A program made the position numbers and the translations under genes. Positions 34,591 to 48,732 of a stretch of DNA of 64,000 nt are shown one piece after another (position 1 is the first letter of the stretch; each line of letters starts with the position of its first letter). Source of the stretch: Cristatella mucedo (taxonomy: Eukaryota; Bryozoa; Phylactolaemata; Cristatellidae). The notes under the pieces are model-generated. The model ran no database searches and was not told where the DNA came from. It saw nothing but the letters and a program-made list of their open reading frames with translations. Location of the stretch: NCBI GenBank assembly GCA_009760855.2, contig WPIO01000045.1, positions 1,351,501-1,415,500 on the forward strand, in the 5' to 3' direction.

Positions 34591-35212
34591 ATCCACAAAG
34601 AGCGGGCGAGCACCCACTCGTCTCTGCGGTGCGAATCCTTTGCGCAGTATTCACTCCGCCGCCGAGGTGCGACGCGTGCCCGGCGTAGCATTGGTTGCCC
34701 GCGTCGGCGGTCCCGCCCGAGCGAGGCCGACTCAGCAGCAGCGGCGGCTATCGTGCGTAGAGGCTTGGGCGAGCGATCACGCATTGTCGGCCTCACACGT
34801 GTCATTAGCTTCCATGACAGGCGGTTTGTATATATTTACGGCAACATACTTGCGCTGTATGTTGCAGCATTTTCGCATTCACATTTGTAGTAGTTTCTAA
34901 CTAAAGCACCTTTGTTGGGTTCCGAAAAAATGATAGTGTCGACGACAGCACAAACGGTAAAGCACTGGACCGCTGTAGCGCTGAGGCTGTGGAGCCGTCG
35001 CTCTCTCGCTCGAGACGAAATTATTTCTCGGAGCTCAATCCCGCGGCAGACAACGTCCCGCCATTCTGTATTTTTAAACGAAAACGCCGTTTTTGCGAGA
35101 ATGCCCACTGAAAGCAGGTAGCACCGGCGATGCACATCCGGGCTATGGCGAATGTCGTGGGCTCGCGCGTGGCAATGGTTGCTGTTTCTAAAAAATAAAA
35201 TAAAAACATACA
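34591..35212. other. Intergenic stretch, nothing recognised
   Basis: No coding region or element ends supported. Confidence 0.35.
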
Positions 35213-35213
35213 A

Positions 35214-35372
35214 TTCATTTGTCTTGCGCCATAAGAGAACCGACTCTCTATCTAGGCACTTCACATATGCCTAGGGCTCTCGCACACGAGCTCGGTCGTC
35301 GTCTACGGCAATCACCTTGACCTTGGTCGTTAAAGGCGAGCGCATTAACTCCTGGGCCAAACCGGGGCTGCC
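35214..35372 (-). mobile_element. SINE1 copy, diverged
   Basis: Inverted tail ATTTGTCTTGCGCCATAAGA...AGGCACTTCACATATGCC and head AACTCCTGGGCCAAACCGG. Confidence 0.65.
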
Positions 35373-36157
35373 GACCGAGAGCGAGGCTTGTTGTTCATGC
35401 GATGGCAACGTGTGCCGCGGACCTTTGATGTCTGCCTGTGAACCAACCGCTGAATTCGTTTACGCCTTAGATTTGGGCGGCTGCCCTTCGATGTCCGTGC
35501 ACGACCTTGGTCCTTCATGTACATTTTATTTACAGCTGGGTCCTGCGTTAAGAATGCGCCGACTTCGCTTAAAAGATTACGCCCGAGTCGACGAACGAGC
35601 AATCTTAAATGCGGATTTAATCCCCTTTGCGGAGAGAGACTAGTATTGTAAAAAAAATGTGGGACGCAGAACTGCTCTCCTTATAGGCGGAGTATTCCCA
35701 TAGCCGACATTCTTGTACGCGCAGTCGACTGTGTACGGGCAGAGGGAAGAACGCTAACGACGGTTGGCTCTCCTCTCTGCAATGTTGACTACAGGGCGCA
35801 GGCCCGAGCGTGAGACGTACACCGCCGACATACACCAGCGGCGAGCCTTTCACGGGCGCGCTCGGATTGCGCCGGAGCGTTACGCCGGCTGTAATTCGTT
35901 ACGCGGCGCCATTCGTCGGTCTCGCGTTCGCCGTATCTGGAGAGTTATGGTGGTCGCCTGACCGAGAGCTCGGAATTTCGCGCCGCTCCGCCGCCTCTTG
36001 CCTGCGCGACATCTACCGTCGCTGCTCCGCCGTCCGCCGCCGTTTCCTTTGAAGCTTTCCGACCGCGAATTCCGCGTCGTAAAATCGCCGCCGCGCGCAC
36101 GCTCTGGCAGATTGCATACTCGGAGCTGGCAACTGGAACGACGCGGTGCGAACGTTC

Positions 36158-36345
36158 GGGAATGTAATGTACCTCCGTCTGTAACTCCACAAAGTCATAA
36201 AGACCACGTGGTTGTTACGCAGGTGAGTTTTGTATAGCGCACTCACAGCCTAAGCGGCTTTTGGTACGCATTCGGTAGCCACAACAGACTTCGTTTCACG
36301 CAACAAAGAGAAAGTGGCAAGCATAGCAGAGTCAGGAGAGCAGTT
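36158..36345 (-). mobile_element. LINE-B 3' end copy
   Basis: AATGTACCTCCGTCTGTAAC...CAGCCTAAGCGGCTTTTGG...AGCCACAACAGACTTCG...AGCATAGCAGAGTCAGG. The best-preserved LINE-B 3' region, with the GTAAC...GTTAC hairpin. Confidence 0.65.
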
Positions 36346-37811
36346 GAGGTAGTGTGGAGTGCTGAAGCATTTTTTTCCTCTAAAAATAGGTACGCCAAGA
36401 ATGGCTGCGCTCGGCCGTCTTCGAGAGCGGCAGACGCGGCGGCGGGCGGGGTCACGGAAAGCGCCGCCGCCGCTGCGCTCGCTCTGCCACGGCGGCGGCG
36501 GAAATAGCGTCGCAGACGGCGAGATGTAGGCGTGAGATTGTTTTTTGATGTAACAGCGTCGGTTTGTGGCGTCAGCACTAGGAACGAGAAAGGGCCGCAA
36601 GGCGCCCGCGCGCGCGCGCCGTAATTAATCTACCGAGCCGCCCGTGGGACTATCGACAGGAAGCTCTGCTCGACCGGCGCGGGGTGGCTAGCGGGAGGAT
36701 ACAAGACGCAGAGCGCCGGGGTGGGGCAGGAAGGGAGGGCAGAAAAGGAGAAGGGGTACAAAGCTGTGAAGTCCATTCGAAAACTGTAGCTGGCAAGCCG
36801 CTGATTGCAGAGGGCAAACGATCGTCGAACAGCGACCCGAAAGTCGCGTAGAGGTCACGGCTGCTGGCGGCGGCAGCCGAAGGGGGCTAGCCGCCGCCAG
36901 CGGCCGCTCGCTCTTTTCCCTTCCCACCGAAAGTTGTCCCTGTCGCTCTCAGCGCCCTCGCTCCGTACTTTTCGACCGGTTTCGTCATGTCGCACTCGGC
37001 CACGTGCAAAGGCGGATGCAGAGGGCGCTCGGCGGCGGCGTCGAGCAGGTCTGCAGCCGCCGAGCGCCTACGTCGACGCCGCCTCCCATCGGCGGCGGCG
37101 GCGGCTCTCGCGCGCCGCTACGCTCGCCTCTACATCGTCGGCAGAAAGTCGAGGCGCTCAACTTGCTAAGCTAGCCACTTGCCCCCTCTTCCTACCCCCA
37201 CCCCCCCGGCGCTGGCCTCTGGGCCGCGCCACCGCGAGCCCCGGGGTCGCCCGATCGGCGAAAGGGGTCGGCGGGGGTCACGCGAAACCGCAAGGCGAAC
37301 AGCGAGGTAATTACCGACGCACGGATCGCATTCTTGACCTCAGGGGCGGGCTTGCGTTTTTGGGCGGCGGCTGCGGTAGCAGCTGCAGGCCGCCGCCGGT
37401 CTCCTCCTCCACCACCAGCCAGTCAGTCAGTCAGTCGGTTCAGCCCGCACTCGCCGCATCCTTCGTCGACGGCCTGCGTCGACCTCGCGCGCTGCACCCA
37501 GCGGAGGCGACGCCGACAACCAGCCGCGTCCGGAGAGGCGCGCGCGCCGAGTAAGCCGAGCGAGCGAGCGAGCGCGGCGGCCGAGCGCAGCCAGCGTCGG
37601 CCGCGCGGCGACGGCGATCGACGACCACCGCCGGCGCCGGCGGCTCCCGCGCGCGGCGCGCACGAGCTGAGGGCGGTCGGCGCCTCGAGCCAGCGCCTCA
37701 GCGCGGACCGGAAGCACGAGCCGAGGAGACGTCCGCCACCCGCCCGCCCGCCGGGGGCATCCGGCCGCGACCGCGCGGCGGCGCTCTCTCGCGCTTTCGG
37801 ACTCGCCGGCC
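36346..37811. promoter_or_regulatory. CpG-dense region upstream of the GPCR (probable promoter/5' UTR)
   Basis: CpG-rich DNA runs directly into the GPCR start codon, as in CpG-island promoters. No TATA box or defined start site can be assigned. Arg/Ala-rich frames crossing it are compositional. Confidence 0.4.
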
Positions 37812-39914
37812 ATGATGGCTTCTCCGTCGGGCGCCGGCGCCGCCGGAGGCACGCTGGAGGGCCGCAGCCGCTACTGGGACGAGCTGGGCGGCGGCGCGTC
37901 GGACGCGGCCGCCGCCGGCGTGCTGAGCTACGCCGTGCCGGTGACGCTCGGCGTCGTCCTACTGCTCGGCGTCGTCGGCAACGGCTCCGTCATCTACACG
38001 GTGTGCAAGCATCGGCGCATGAAGAACGTGCCGAACGCGTTCGTCGTCAACGTGGCAGTGTCCAATCTGCTGCTGCTGTTCGTCGTCTCGCCGTTCGTGG
38101 CCGCCTACTACATATTCGACAGCTGGCTGCTCGGCGCCTTCGTGTGCAAGCTGACGGAGGCGACGCAGACGTTCAGCGTGGCGCTCAGCACGCTCAGCGT
38201 GACGGCGCTCAGCATCGAGCGGTACTGCGCGTTCGCCTCGCCGCCGCGTCGCCGCCGCGTCGCCCGCCGGCGCGCGTGCGTCGGCATCCTGGTCATGTGG
38301 ATCCTAGCCGGCGTCGCCGCGCTGCCCGACGCCATGTCGGCGCTCGTCGAGCACAAGGCGACGGCCGGCGACCGGACGCTGAAGCGCTGCGTCACGTTCA
38401 CGGAGGCCTGGGGGCCGCTGTACCCGCGCATACACACGATCGTCAGCGGCTGCCTGCTGTTCGGCGTGCCGCTCATCCTGGTGAACGTGTTCTACATGTC
38501 GCTCGGCTGCGTCGTGTGCGGCAAGAAGCGGCGCGACCGGCGGCGGCTGGCGCGCAGCGGCAGCAGCTCGGCGGCGGCGGCGGCGGAGATGCTGCAGATG
38601 AAACCCAGTCACGGTCAGAGCAACGGTCGCAGCAACGGCGCGGCGGCCGACGGCGGCACGGCTGCGCGGAACGGCGGCGCGCTGCTGCTGCCCGGATCCA
38701 AGATGGGCACCGTGAGCACCATCACGCGAACGGGCACGCTCTCCGGTCAGGCGAGCGGTGGCACGCTGGCACGCGGCGAGCACGGTGGCACGCTGGCTCG
38801 CGGCGACAAGAAGGACTCCAAGACGTCGCTGCTGCAGCAGCAGCGGCTGCAGCAGCAGCAGACGAAGAAGAGGCGCAAGACGATGGCCAAGGTCGCCGTC
38901 TTCCTCTGCTTCCAGTTCGCCGTGTTCTGGGCGCCGCGATACGCCTACCGCGGCTGGTTCTACTTCGACGCGCCGAAGGGCGTCGACGAGAGCATCTGGG
39001 GCGTGGTCAGGCTCGCCGGGCTGGGCGCCATTTTCCTCAACGCCGCCCTCGTGCCGTTCGCGGTCATATCGTTCAACCGGGCGTTCAGGCGGCGCCTCGC
39101 CAAGTATCTGTGCTGCTGCTGCAGCAGCTGCGGCGCCTGCTGCTGTCTGGACGACGACGAGGACGACCCAATGGCAGCGGCCGAACTGAAGCGGAAGCGT
39201 GGGGCGACCGTCTGCTGTCCGTGCTGCTGCTGGGACGACGGCGACTCGGACTCGGACGATCAGCGCGATCTGGAGTCCGACTACCAGACGGCGAGCACCT
39301 ACCGCACGCACTACCTGGACACGTACGACGTCGGCGGCGGCGGCGGCAATCACTCGCAAGTCGCTATCGGTGGCGGCGGCGGCGGCGGCGCTTCGGGCGA
39401 CGTGGCGGTGTACGACCCTCGCTACGAGTACGGCGCGGTCGGCGGCGGCATGGCGACCGAAGGGCCGTACGGCGTGAGAACGCTGAGCGACTACGCGTAC
39501 CTGCACCAGCGAAACCCGTACGACGCGGCGCACTACGCCGAGCCGGCTCTGCTCCGAATCAACCCTCTCAGCTCGGGCTACCTGCATCCGGCTGAACCGC
39601 AGCACCCCTACGGCGACTCGCTACGCTACTTGCCAACCACCTTTCACTACGGCGGTGGAGCCGCGGATGAGCAGCAGCAGCGGCAGCAGCAGCAGCTGCT
39701 GCCGCCGCAGCAGCTGCTGCAGCAGCAGCAGCCGATTCCGAGAACGGCGGGCGGCGCCGCGGGCGGTGCCGGAGGCGGAGGTGGGCACGCGACGGAGAAC
39801 AACTCGGGCTCGCCAGCCGACCCTCCGCCGCCTCCGGCCATGTTCGACAGCGGCGACGATCAAGCGGCTGCGGCGGCCGCCGGGACCGGCGCAGCACCAG
39901 GCGTGTACATCTGA
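37812..39914 (+). CDS. Rhodopsin-class GPCR, bombesin/endothelin-receptor-like, intronless, 700 aa
   Basis: A seven-helix plasma-membrane receptor, probably for a neuropeptide; the ligand is not predictable. Visible: GN in TM1 (N57), MKNVPNAF before TM2, C112 paired with ECL2 C193, ERY (136-138), W163 in TM4, P220 in TM5, FWAP (372-375) in TM6, VPFAV (414-418) in TM7, and a helix-8 cluster of about eight Cys (434-445) for palmitoylation. MKNVPN, the ERY context, the Y-RGW end of TM6 and the PFA motif recall bombesin/GRP, GPR37 and CCHamide receptors. Odd points: D2.50 is N85; NPxxY is VPFAV; ICL3 is about 120 residues and contains a GGTLARG repeat; the 270-aa tail is acidic, Gly- and Gln-rich and ends VYI (possible class II PDZ ligand). 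Two ATGs lie in tandem; the first is chosen. Confidence 0.9.
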   Translation: MMASPSGAGAAGGTLEGRSRYWDELGGGASDAAAAGVLSYAVPVTLGVVLLLGVVGNGSVIYTVCKHRRMKNVPNAFVVNVAVSNLLLLFVVSPFVAAYYIFDSWLLGAFVCKLTEATQTFSVALSTLSVTALSIERYCAFASPPRRRRVARRRACVGILVMWILAGVAALPDAMSALVEHKATAGDRTLKRCVTFTEAWGPLYPRIHTIVSGCLLFGVPLILVNVFYMSLGCVVCGKKRRDRRRLARSGSSSAAAAAEMLQMKPSHGQSNGRSNGAAADGGTAARNGGALLLPGSKMGTVSTITRTGTLSGQASGGTLARGEHGGTLARGDKKDSKTSLLQQQRLQQQQTKKRRKTMAKVAVFLCFQFAVFWAPRYAYRGWFYFDAPKGVDESIWGVVRLAGLGAIFLNAALVPFAVISFNRAFRRRLAKYLCCCCSSCGACCCLDDDEDDPMAAAELKRKRGATVCCPCCCWDDGDSDSDDQRDLESDYQTASTYRTHYLDTYDVGGGGGNHSQVAIGGGGGGGASGDVAVYDPRYEYGAVGGGMATEGPYGVRTLSDYAYLHQRNPYDAAHYAEPALLRINPLSSGYLHPAEPQHPYGDSLRYLPTTFHYGGGAADEQQQRQQQQLLPPQQLLQQQQPIPRTAGGAAGGAGGGGGHATENNSGSPADPPPPPAMFDSGDDQAAAAAAGTGAAPGVYI

Positions 39915-40844
39915 CGTCAGCCGAGGATCCACGACGCCGCCGGAAGCGGCCGGAACTGCCGGCAGCTCGGGCGCCGCTGACGCGTCAACGCGTTCGCGTT
40001 TTTCCGCGCTAGACCGACAGCCGCGCCATTCGACGGCTTTCGCGGCCTCGGGAGTTGGGCTTCGCCCAAAAACGCGCGTGTCGAAATTTGGCGGCTGCGG
40101 CCGCCTCGCGAGTCGCCGGAAGCTCAGGGCCGGAAGCGGCTGTGGACATCCCAACTAGGTGTTTCGCTTGCGTTATTACGCCACTGTCGCGGCTACCGGC
40201 TCGGCTGCCGCCGCTGCCGCCGCAGCTGCTGCTGCTGCGTGCACTCGTTATTTACTCGCCAAACTGCGGCGGCCGGCTTTTGCAGACACAGCGGGATGGT
40301 TGGCAATATAATTTCTTGATGATTTGCACGAGACGAGACGCGATAGCACGGGCTAACAAAAGCCACGTGTAGCTGTTGGCAGGTCACCCGAATGGCTTCC
40401 AGCTGACGCAGCTAGCCGGGCACTGCCGCCGTCGCCGGCACGCCACCCAGAAGTCAGGGGCGGATTTGCTAGCGTTCCGCGCTGCAGCCAATGAGCGTGT
40501 GCGCTGACTGCACGTTCGGCAGCTTCCGGCGGAGACGCCGGTCGCGACGAGTGCGCCGAGTCCGTTAGTGTCAGATGCAAGGCCGCGGTGGACGCGGGCA
40601 GACTAGGCCGAAAATGGAGCTTCGCAGGCACGCTGGGAAGGGGCTCGATATAAACTTGGCTCGCTATCGCCATAACGTTCGCGGGAGCTCGCGATCCGTC
40701 GTCGACGGTGTCTTTGCGTGGCTCGCCGTTGTACTAGCCTCACTCGCGCTACTGCTCGCGACCCCGGACACTATTGTGACGCCATCGAGTCGTGCCTTGA
40801 CGACGCGTGGCAGAGGCGCCGCGTCAAGATAAAAAAAGGTTCGC
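39915..40844. other. GC-rich 3' flank of the GPCR
   Basis: No clear AATAAA before the next LINE fragment. Presumed 3' UTR and intergenic DNA, boundary unknown. Confidence 0.35.
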
Positions 40845-41166
40845 TCCCAAAGCCTGGAGCTCATTCCGACTTGTGTCACGACATCCCCTGACTTGACCGC
40901 AATAAAAAAGAACTAAAACTGCATTCATTTATCACAGCGGGTCCCTGCAATTCGTCCTCTGTATGCCTGTGTGTGCTGACACTGCATGCTGCCACTAACC
41001 ACGCTTGCATGCTGACCTGAGCATGCTACCCATAACCATATTATTCTGGTAGTTTATTGAGCATGCTACCGGTAACGATTGGATCGTGCTCCCTTCGCAG
41101 CAAATGTAAAGCGCCTAGGAAGAGACTTGAGTTCTCCGAGGGCACTAAAAACAATCATTATTATTA
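40845..41166 (+). mobile_element. LINE-A 3' end
   Basis: Coding end (CTTGTGTCACGACATCCCC), then TGCTGCCACTAACCACGC, GCAGCAAATGTAAAGCGCC, tail stem-loop AGAGACTTGAGTTCTCCGAG and (ATT)n. A well-preserved 3' UTR. Confidence 0.88.
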
Positions 41167-42684
<1,518 letters not shown>

Positions 42685-42687
42685 CGC

Positions 42688-42845
42688 CCGGTTTGGCCCA
42701 GTGCTTAAGGTGCTCGCCCCGACCGAGGTAAAAGAGAAGGCATTTGATGGCCGAGGTCGCGGGGTCGAGCCAGCCCCGTGGCATATGTGGAGAGCCCGTA
42801 TAGAGATTAAGCTCTCTTAGAGCACTATGTACATGCATTATTTGT
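42688..42845 (+). mobile_element. SINE1 copy, insertion subtype
   Basis: TTTGGCCCAGTGCTTAAGG head, the extra GCATTTGATGGCCGA segment shared with the copy at 26640, B-box-like GGGGTCGAGCC, and tail GTATAGAGATTAAGCTCTCT. Confidence 0.82.
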
Positions 42846-42984
42846 TTATTATGTTATATTACTGCATCGCAGCTGTTCTGCAAGCTAAGCCGTATAATGT
42901 TCCTTAGCATTAAGTTGCCACTCACGGCTTACGCCTGAATGCTCAGCCTGAACATCTTTAAACCTTACGATTTCCTTAATAATG

Positions 42985-43095
42985 ATACTAAATAACGCTA
43001 ATACAGTTGTATAGCGCCTTCAGAGAACTGAATCTTTGTCTAGGCTCTTTACATTTGCTGCAAAGGAAGCACGATCGAACGGCGAGATGTAATGC
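42985..43095 (-). mobile_element. LINE-A 3' tail
   Basis: ATAGCGCCTTCAGAGAACTG...TTTACATTTGCTGCAAAGG, inverted and without coding sequence. Confidence 0.75.
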
Positions 43096-43234
43096 CATAC
43101 CATACACTGACCGGATGACCCAGGTAAGGTATGAGCAGGGCCAGAGAGGATGAAGACCCACTACCAGTTATAAAAGTAACGCTAGTGTGAATAATAATGC
43201 TTTAGCTGTGGCAGAAGCCACTGACGTAATCAGC

Positions 43235-43345
43235 AAATAATAATAAATAATACTAATACATTTGTATAGCCCCCTCAGAGAACTGAATCTCTTTCTAGGC
43301 AGTTTACAGATGCTGGCTAGAATGCATTTCCATATGATTAGTGGT
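43235..43345 (-). mobile_element. LINE-A 3' tail, second copy
   Basis: (AAT)n then TATAGCCCCCTCAGAGAACT...AGGCAGTTTACAGATGCTG, in the same orientation as the copy 250 bp away. Confidence 0.72.
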
Positions 43346-45060
43346 AGAACCAGCATGCAGCACGTCAGTAGCCAGTCACCGAGCTCCAGAGTAGCCGAGC
43401 TAGTGGCTAATAGCTAGTGGCGCGCAGAGCCAATAGTGCGGCAGAGCGAGGAGGAGGAAGGTAGGAGGCGGAGGATGCTAAAGAGCGGTTCACTAGCAGC
43501 CGCACCGCACGGTGGGCGCGCGCGCGCGCGAGCCAATCGAGAAGGGCTCGGTTTCTCGAGCGTCCGCGCGTCAGCGAGTCGACACCACGTCGACACGCGA
43601 CGCAGACGCTCGAGCTGGTGGTCGAGCAGCGGCGGAGCTCGGAGCGAAGCTCTAAGGCGTGCGGGCATGCGGAGCGATTATGCGGAGCGATTGCGGACAT
43701 GCGGAGCGATTGCGCCGCTTCATTGCCGCCGCGCCGTTTTCAATAACTTTCTTTCCTAGAAATGGCGAGTGACAAATAGGAGCGCGGCCGATCGAGCGGA
43801 GCGTCTATTCACGAATTCAAATGGCACTCTCTCTCTCCTACACCGCGGCCGCGAGCAGGCTTCTCATAATTGGCCGCTGACGCATGATGTTATCGATGTC
43901 CGGCTAACGTTCGTCTAGTGCCGTCGCTTCCATATCGTCTCTCTGTGTGCCTATTTCTCGCTCTCTCTCTCTCTCTCTCTCTATTATCTCTTCCCTATTT
44001 CATCTCTTCCATCTACTCTGAGTTATTGCGGCTGGAGTAACGAGAAAGTGTCGTCAAAACAGAGGCTTGGATAGGACGCAAGCCCCGTGGGCGTCTGGAC
44101 CAAAGCGAAGCCACATTTACCTTGCAGCCAATTCGTCCTATGATGGTCCCATTAACAACGAGGGCGGGCAAAAAATGTTAGCGTTTCAGCATGGCGCTCG
44201 TATCGTTTGTTCGCTTCCAACGATCGCGAAATCACCTTTATGCTTTCGAGTAGGAGTTACGGTGTTCAACGACCGAGGTCAAGGTCGAGGCCGTAGAAGT
44301 CGAGTTTTCCGGGCTCGAGCCTTGCGGCGTGTGTAAAGCACCAAAAGATAGAGATTCAGTTCTCGTAGGGCTCTATGAACATGAATCCTAGATTTTGAAG
44401 AGGGGTAAGTTCGCGCTCATTTTCCCATACGTCGTCGGGGACGCGCTGAGCGGGCAGACTACGCGCAAAGTGAGGCTAGCAGACGACGCGCAAAGTGAGG
44501 AGCGAGAGGCGACGGCAGGACGAACTGAAAGAAATAGCCAACTGTGTCCGAAGCGTGAGACCGTGTGCGACGACAAGTGCCCGGATCAAGAGGCGCCCGA
44601 GCGAGCGGCGAGCGTGATGCTCAACCGGAGAGCACTCGATTGTCTGTCCAGTCCTGCCCGCCTAGTGCAGCCCGTTCGTAATCGCCGTAGGTCGCATTTT
44701 TTTCACACACTCCGACATGTTGCACCTCAAAACAGTACACTATGCTCCGCCGTAAAAGAAGCCTCTGGTCGTACTCGCGCGCGCGCGCGCGAGTCGCTCC
44801 GGCTGCGACCGCTTCAGATCCCTCCCTCCCTCCCTCCCTCCCTCTCTCTCTCTCCTTCCCTCCCTCCCTCAGTCCCTCTCTCCTTCCTCCCCCCTCCCTT
44901 GCTCTCTACCTTTCTTCCTGCCTCCTTCCCTGCCGCCGTTGGCGGTGCCCGACGGCGGGCGGTACGGCCAACGCTACTTTGAGGTTACGCCGAGCAGCCG
45001 CCTTGCAGCACCGACGTTCCGCGAGCGGGCGCCGCACTCCGCGCGTGACAGCCGAAGTTC
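43346..45060. other. GC-rich stretch, no gene supported
   Basis: Holds one SINE1 copy, a short (CT)n at 43962 and a (CCCT)n/(CT)n pyrimidine tract at 44815-44920. Confidence 0.4.
44252..44385 (+). mobile_element. SINE1 copy, diverged
   Basis: TCCGGGCTCGAGCCTTGCGG B-box region and tail AAGATAGAGATTCAGTTCTC. The head is altered. Confidence 0.65.
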
Positions 45061-45062
45061 AC

Positions 45063-46150
<1,088 letters not shown>

Positions 46151-46155
46151 ATAGA

Positions 46156-46414
<259 letters not shown>

Positions 46415-47039
46415 TTGGATGGAGTGGCAACCGGTGCAAATGGAAAAATCGGCGCCAGGTCAGCGAAAACTTTCCATTAATTAGATTGGCGCTGGGTGCG
46501 TCGCCATTACTGAAGTCGTTTAAGCGCCGGCTTTTCGAGTGGCGATCGGCCGATTACCAGCAGGCGGTGGTGCGCGCGAGCCCGCCACCGCCTGCCTGCT
46601 GCCAGGTGCGCCGTTCATCTCCTGATCAGAGTGCGCGCGAGACTTCCGACAATGAACAGCTGGAAGGCGTGCGGGCGCGGTTCCAATAATAGGAGCTTTT
46701 CGGCGAGAGGCGGGTCAAGGGGTTAAGAGGGCGGCGGCTCGCGATCGCCGTACGCGTGACTGATGCAGCCGATCCGTAGGCTCGGAAGTAGCGGAAGTGC
46801 TCAACACTTCGCACCTGGCTGCTCGCTGCCTGAGCAACGAGTTCAAGCGACTCTAGAATAAATCAGCTATGCACTGTCGCAATCGCGATGCTGTGGCGGC
46901 CACAGGACTGATGGCGAGGTGTCGCCGTCCAGTTTTTTTTTATGCAGCTCCAGATTCCGGGTTCAAACTTCACTGGGACGACGACGGCGAAATGCGCGCT
47001 GATGTATTTATTTATTGATGTACTTACGATAATTGTTTT

Positions 47040-47165
47040 CAGCCGTCCTGCACTGCCGCTTCCGTGCTACGCCCTTCCTCGACTGCCCTCCTAGCGCAGC
47101 TCAGCCACGTTTTCCATTTCCCCTTTGTTGCGTGGAGCCTTATGGCAAAGAGCGGAGGCTCGCAC
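47040..47165 (+). mobile_element. LINE-B fragment
   Basis: CTTCCGTGCTACGCCCTTCC...TCCTAGCGCAGCTCAGCC...CCCTTTGTTGCG aligns with 62070-62150 (CTTCCACGCTACTCACTTCC...CTAACTCAGCT). Confidence 0.55.
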
Positions 47166-47259
47166 GCGCTGTGCCGACGCTAACGACGCAGCGCTCGATA
47201 CTGTCTCTGCGCGAGCAGCGCTAGCGACATCGCAGTAATGGAAAAATAAAAAACAGCAA

Positions 47260-47505
<246 letters not shown>

Positions 47506-47844
47506 AGATGGTTAGTGTCAAAAAAGAGCCGTGAAGGATCTTGAACAAAGTACTTTGCCGCAAACGCAGCGAACGCAACAGTGCTAGCGTTTGCAGACGC
47601 GTGATGGTTATCCGCGAAGCTGGCGCAGCTAAGCACGGCAAGCGAGTCGTAACTACTGCCTTGATACATGCTGGTGCTGAAGCTAGTAGAGTACTGCAGC
47701 AATACAGGGCGCACAGTATATAGCAATACAATATAATAATACAAAGACTACATGCCCTTTGCGTAGAGGAGCTTATGCGATAGACAAAGAGACCTAAGAT
47801 TACTTTTACATTTTTACGTAGCTTTGTTATTGCTTCTCAAGCAA

Positions 47845-48025
47845 CTAGCTGTAATGCGCCCGGAGAGAGGTTCATTTCTCTAGGGCTGCAATAAATCGAC
47901 TATCATAATTCTTATTAGTGGCTTCCATAAGAACTAGCAGAGACAACCAACCTAAGCTAACTGTTCTTAGAAGGTCACGATATGCTCGCAGTAACGCTGT
48001 TCCTGTCAAGTGATTTAACTGTACA
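47845..48025. mobile_element. LINE-A fragments (+ tail, then − RT fragment)
   Basis: A plus-strand tail (GCGCCCGGAGAGAGGTTCAT, to 47910) abuts a minus-strand RT fragment reading TGTALLRAYRDLLRTV and WLSLLVLM. The order (tail first, RT last) does not fit a twin-primed insertion, so these are probably two insertions. Confidence 0.65.
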
Positions 48026-48040
48026 TTATAACTGAAAGTT

Positions 48041-48080
48041 ACTTGCTTATATACATATATATATATATATATAAGCAAGT
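48041..48080. repeat. 40-bp palindrome with AT centre
   Basis: ACTTGCTTATATA (from 48041) and TATATAAGCAAGT (to 48080) pair along the whole 40 bp except 48054/48067. AT-rich repeats continue to 48187. Confidence 0.92.
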
Positions 48081-48113
48081 CTATAATATATATATATATA
48101 TATACATACATAT

Positions 48114-48189
<76 letters not shown>

Positions 48190-48190
<1 letters not shown>

Positions 48191-48732
48191 CTGGTCTGCT
48201 GCTGCTACTCGTTCTATTGTCTTTTAGTAGGAAAGGGAGAAGAGAGACTTGCCAAAAGTTGATTAAGTTCTTCTGGACGAGAAGTGATTTGTTAAAGAAA
48301 AGCCTGACAACTGTCTCTTTGAAGAATGCTGAAGCAAAAACCTAAGGATGACAATATTTATGTTATGCTAGTTTTGTAAAAAGCAGCAAATCTACTCATC
48401 CCAGAGGAAAAAAGATCAATAGCTAGAGGGTTTGTACTAGTCTAGATTCACAATGGCAGAAAAACTTCAAGATGAGATAAGATGGTGAACGTTTGAATTC
48501 TACACAGAGCGTACAGCTGGAATTGAATGCCGACATCGTGTGTCAAGAATATGTGGGATCATGAAAAATAAATATTATCGGGGCGGACTCTCTGTTTTTG
48601 CTATATATTGCTTGAAAGAAATCTTTTAATTTTCTGCAAGGATCAACAGGTATGGTGCTGACGCGCGAGGGGTAAAGAAAATATTTTCACTATCGATATT
48701 AATATTTTTTAATTGAATACATAAAATTTATA
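48190..48732. other. AT-rich stretch, nothing recognised
   Basis: No supported feature. Confidence 0.35.

Noticed and set aside
37334-39595. 753-codon Arg/Ala-rich frame overlapping the GPCR in another phase
   Set aside because: Open only because codon third positions are nearly all G or C; no domain, no conserved motif, and the GPCR frame explains the sequence.
47845-48025. Twin-primed (5'-inverted) LINE
   Set aside because: The inverted RT piece lies beyond the 3' tail rather than upstream of it, the wrong order for twin priming.
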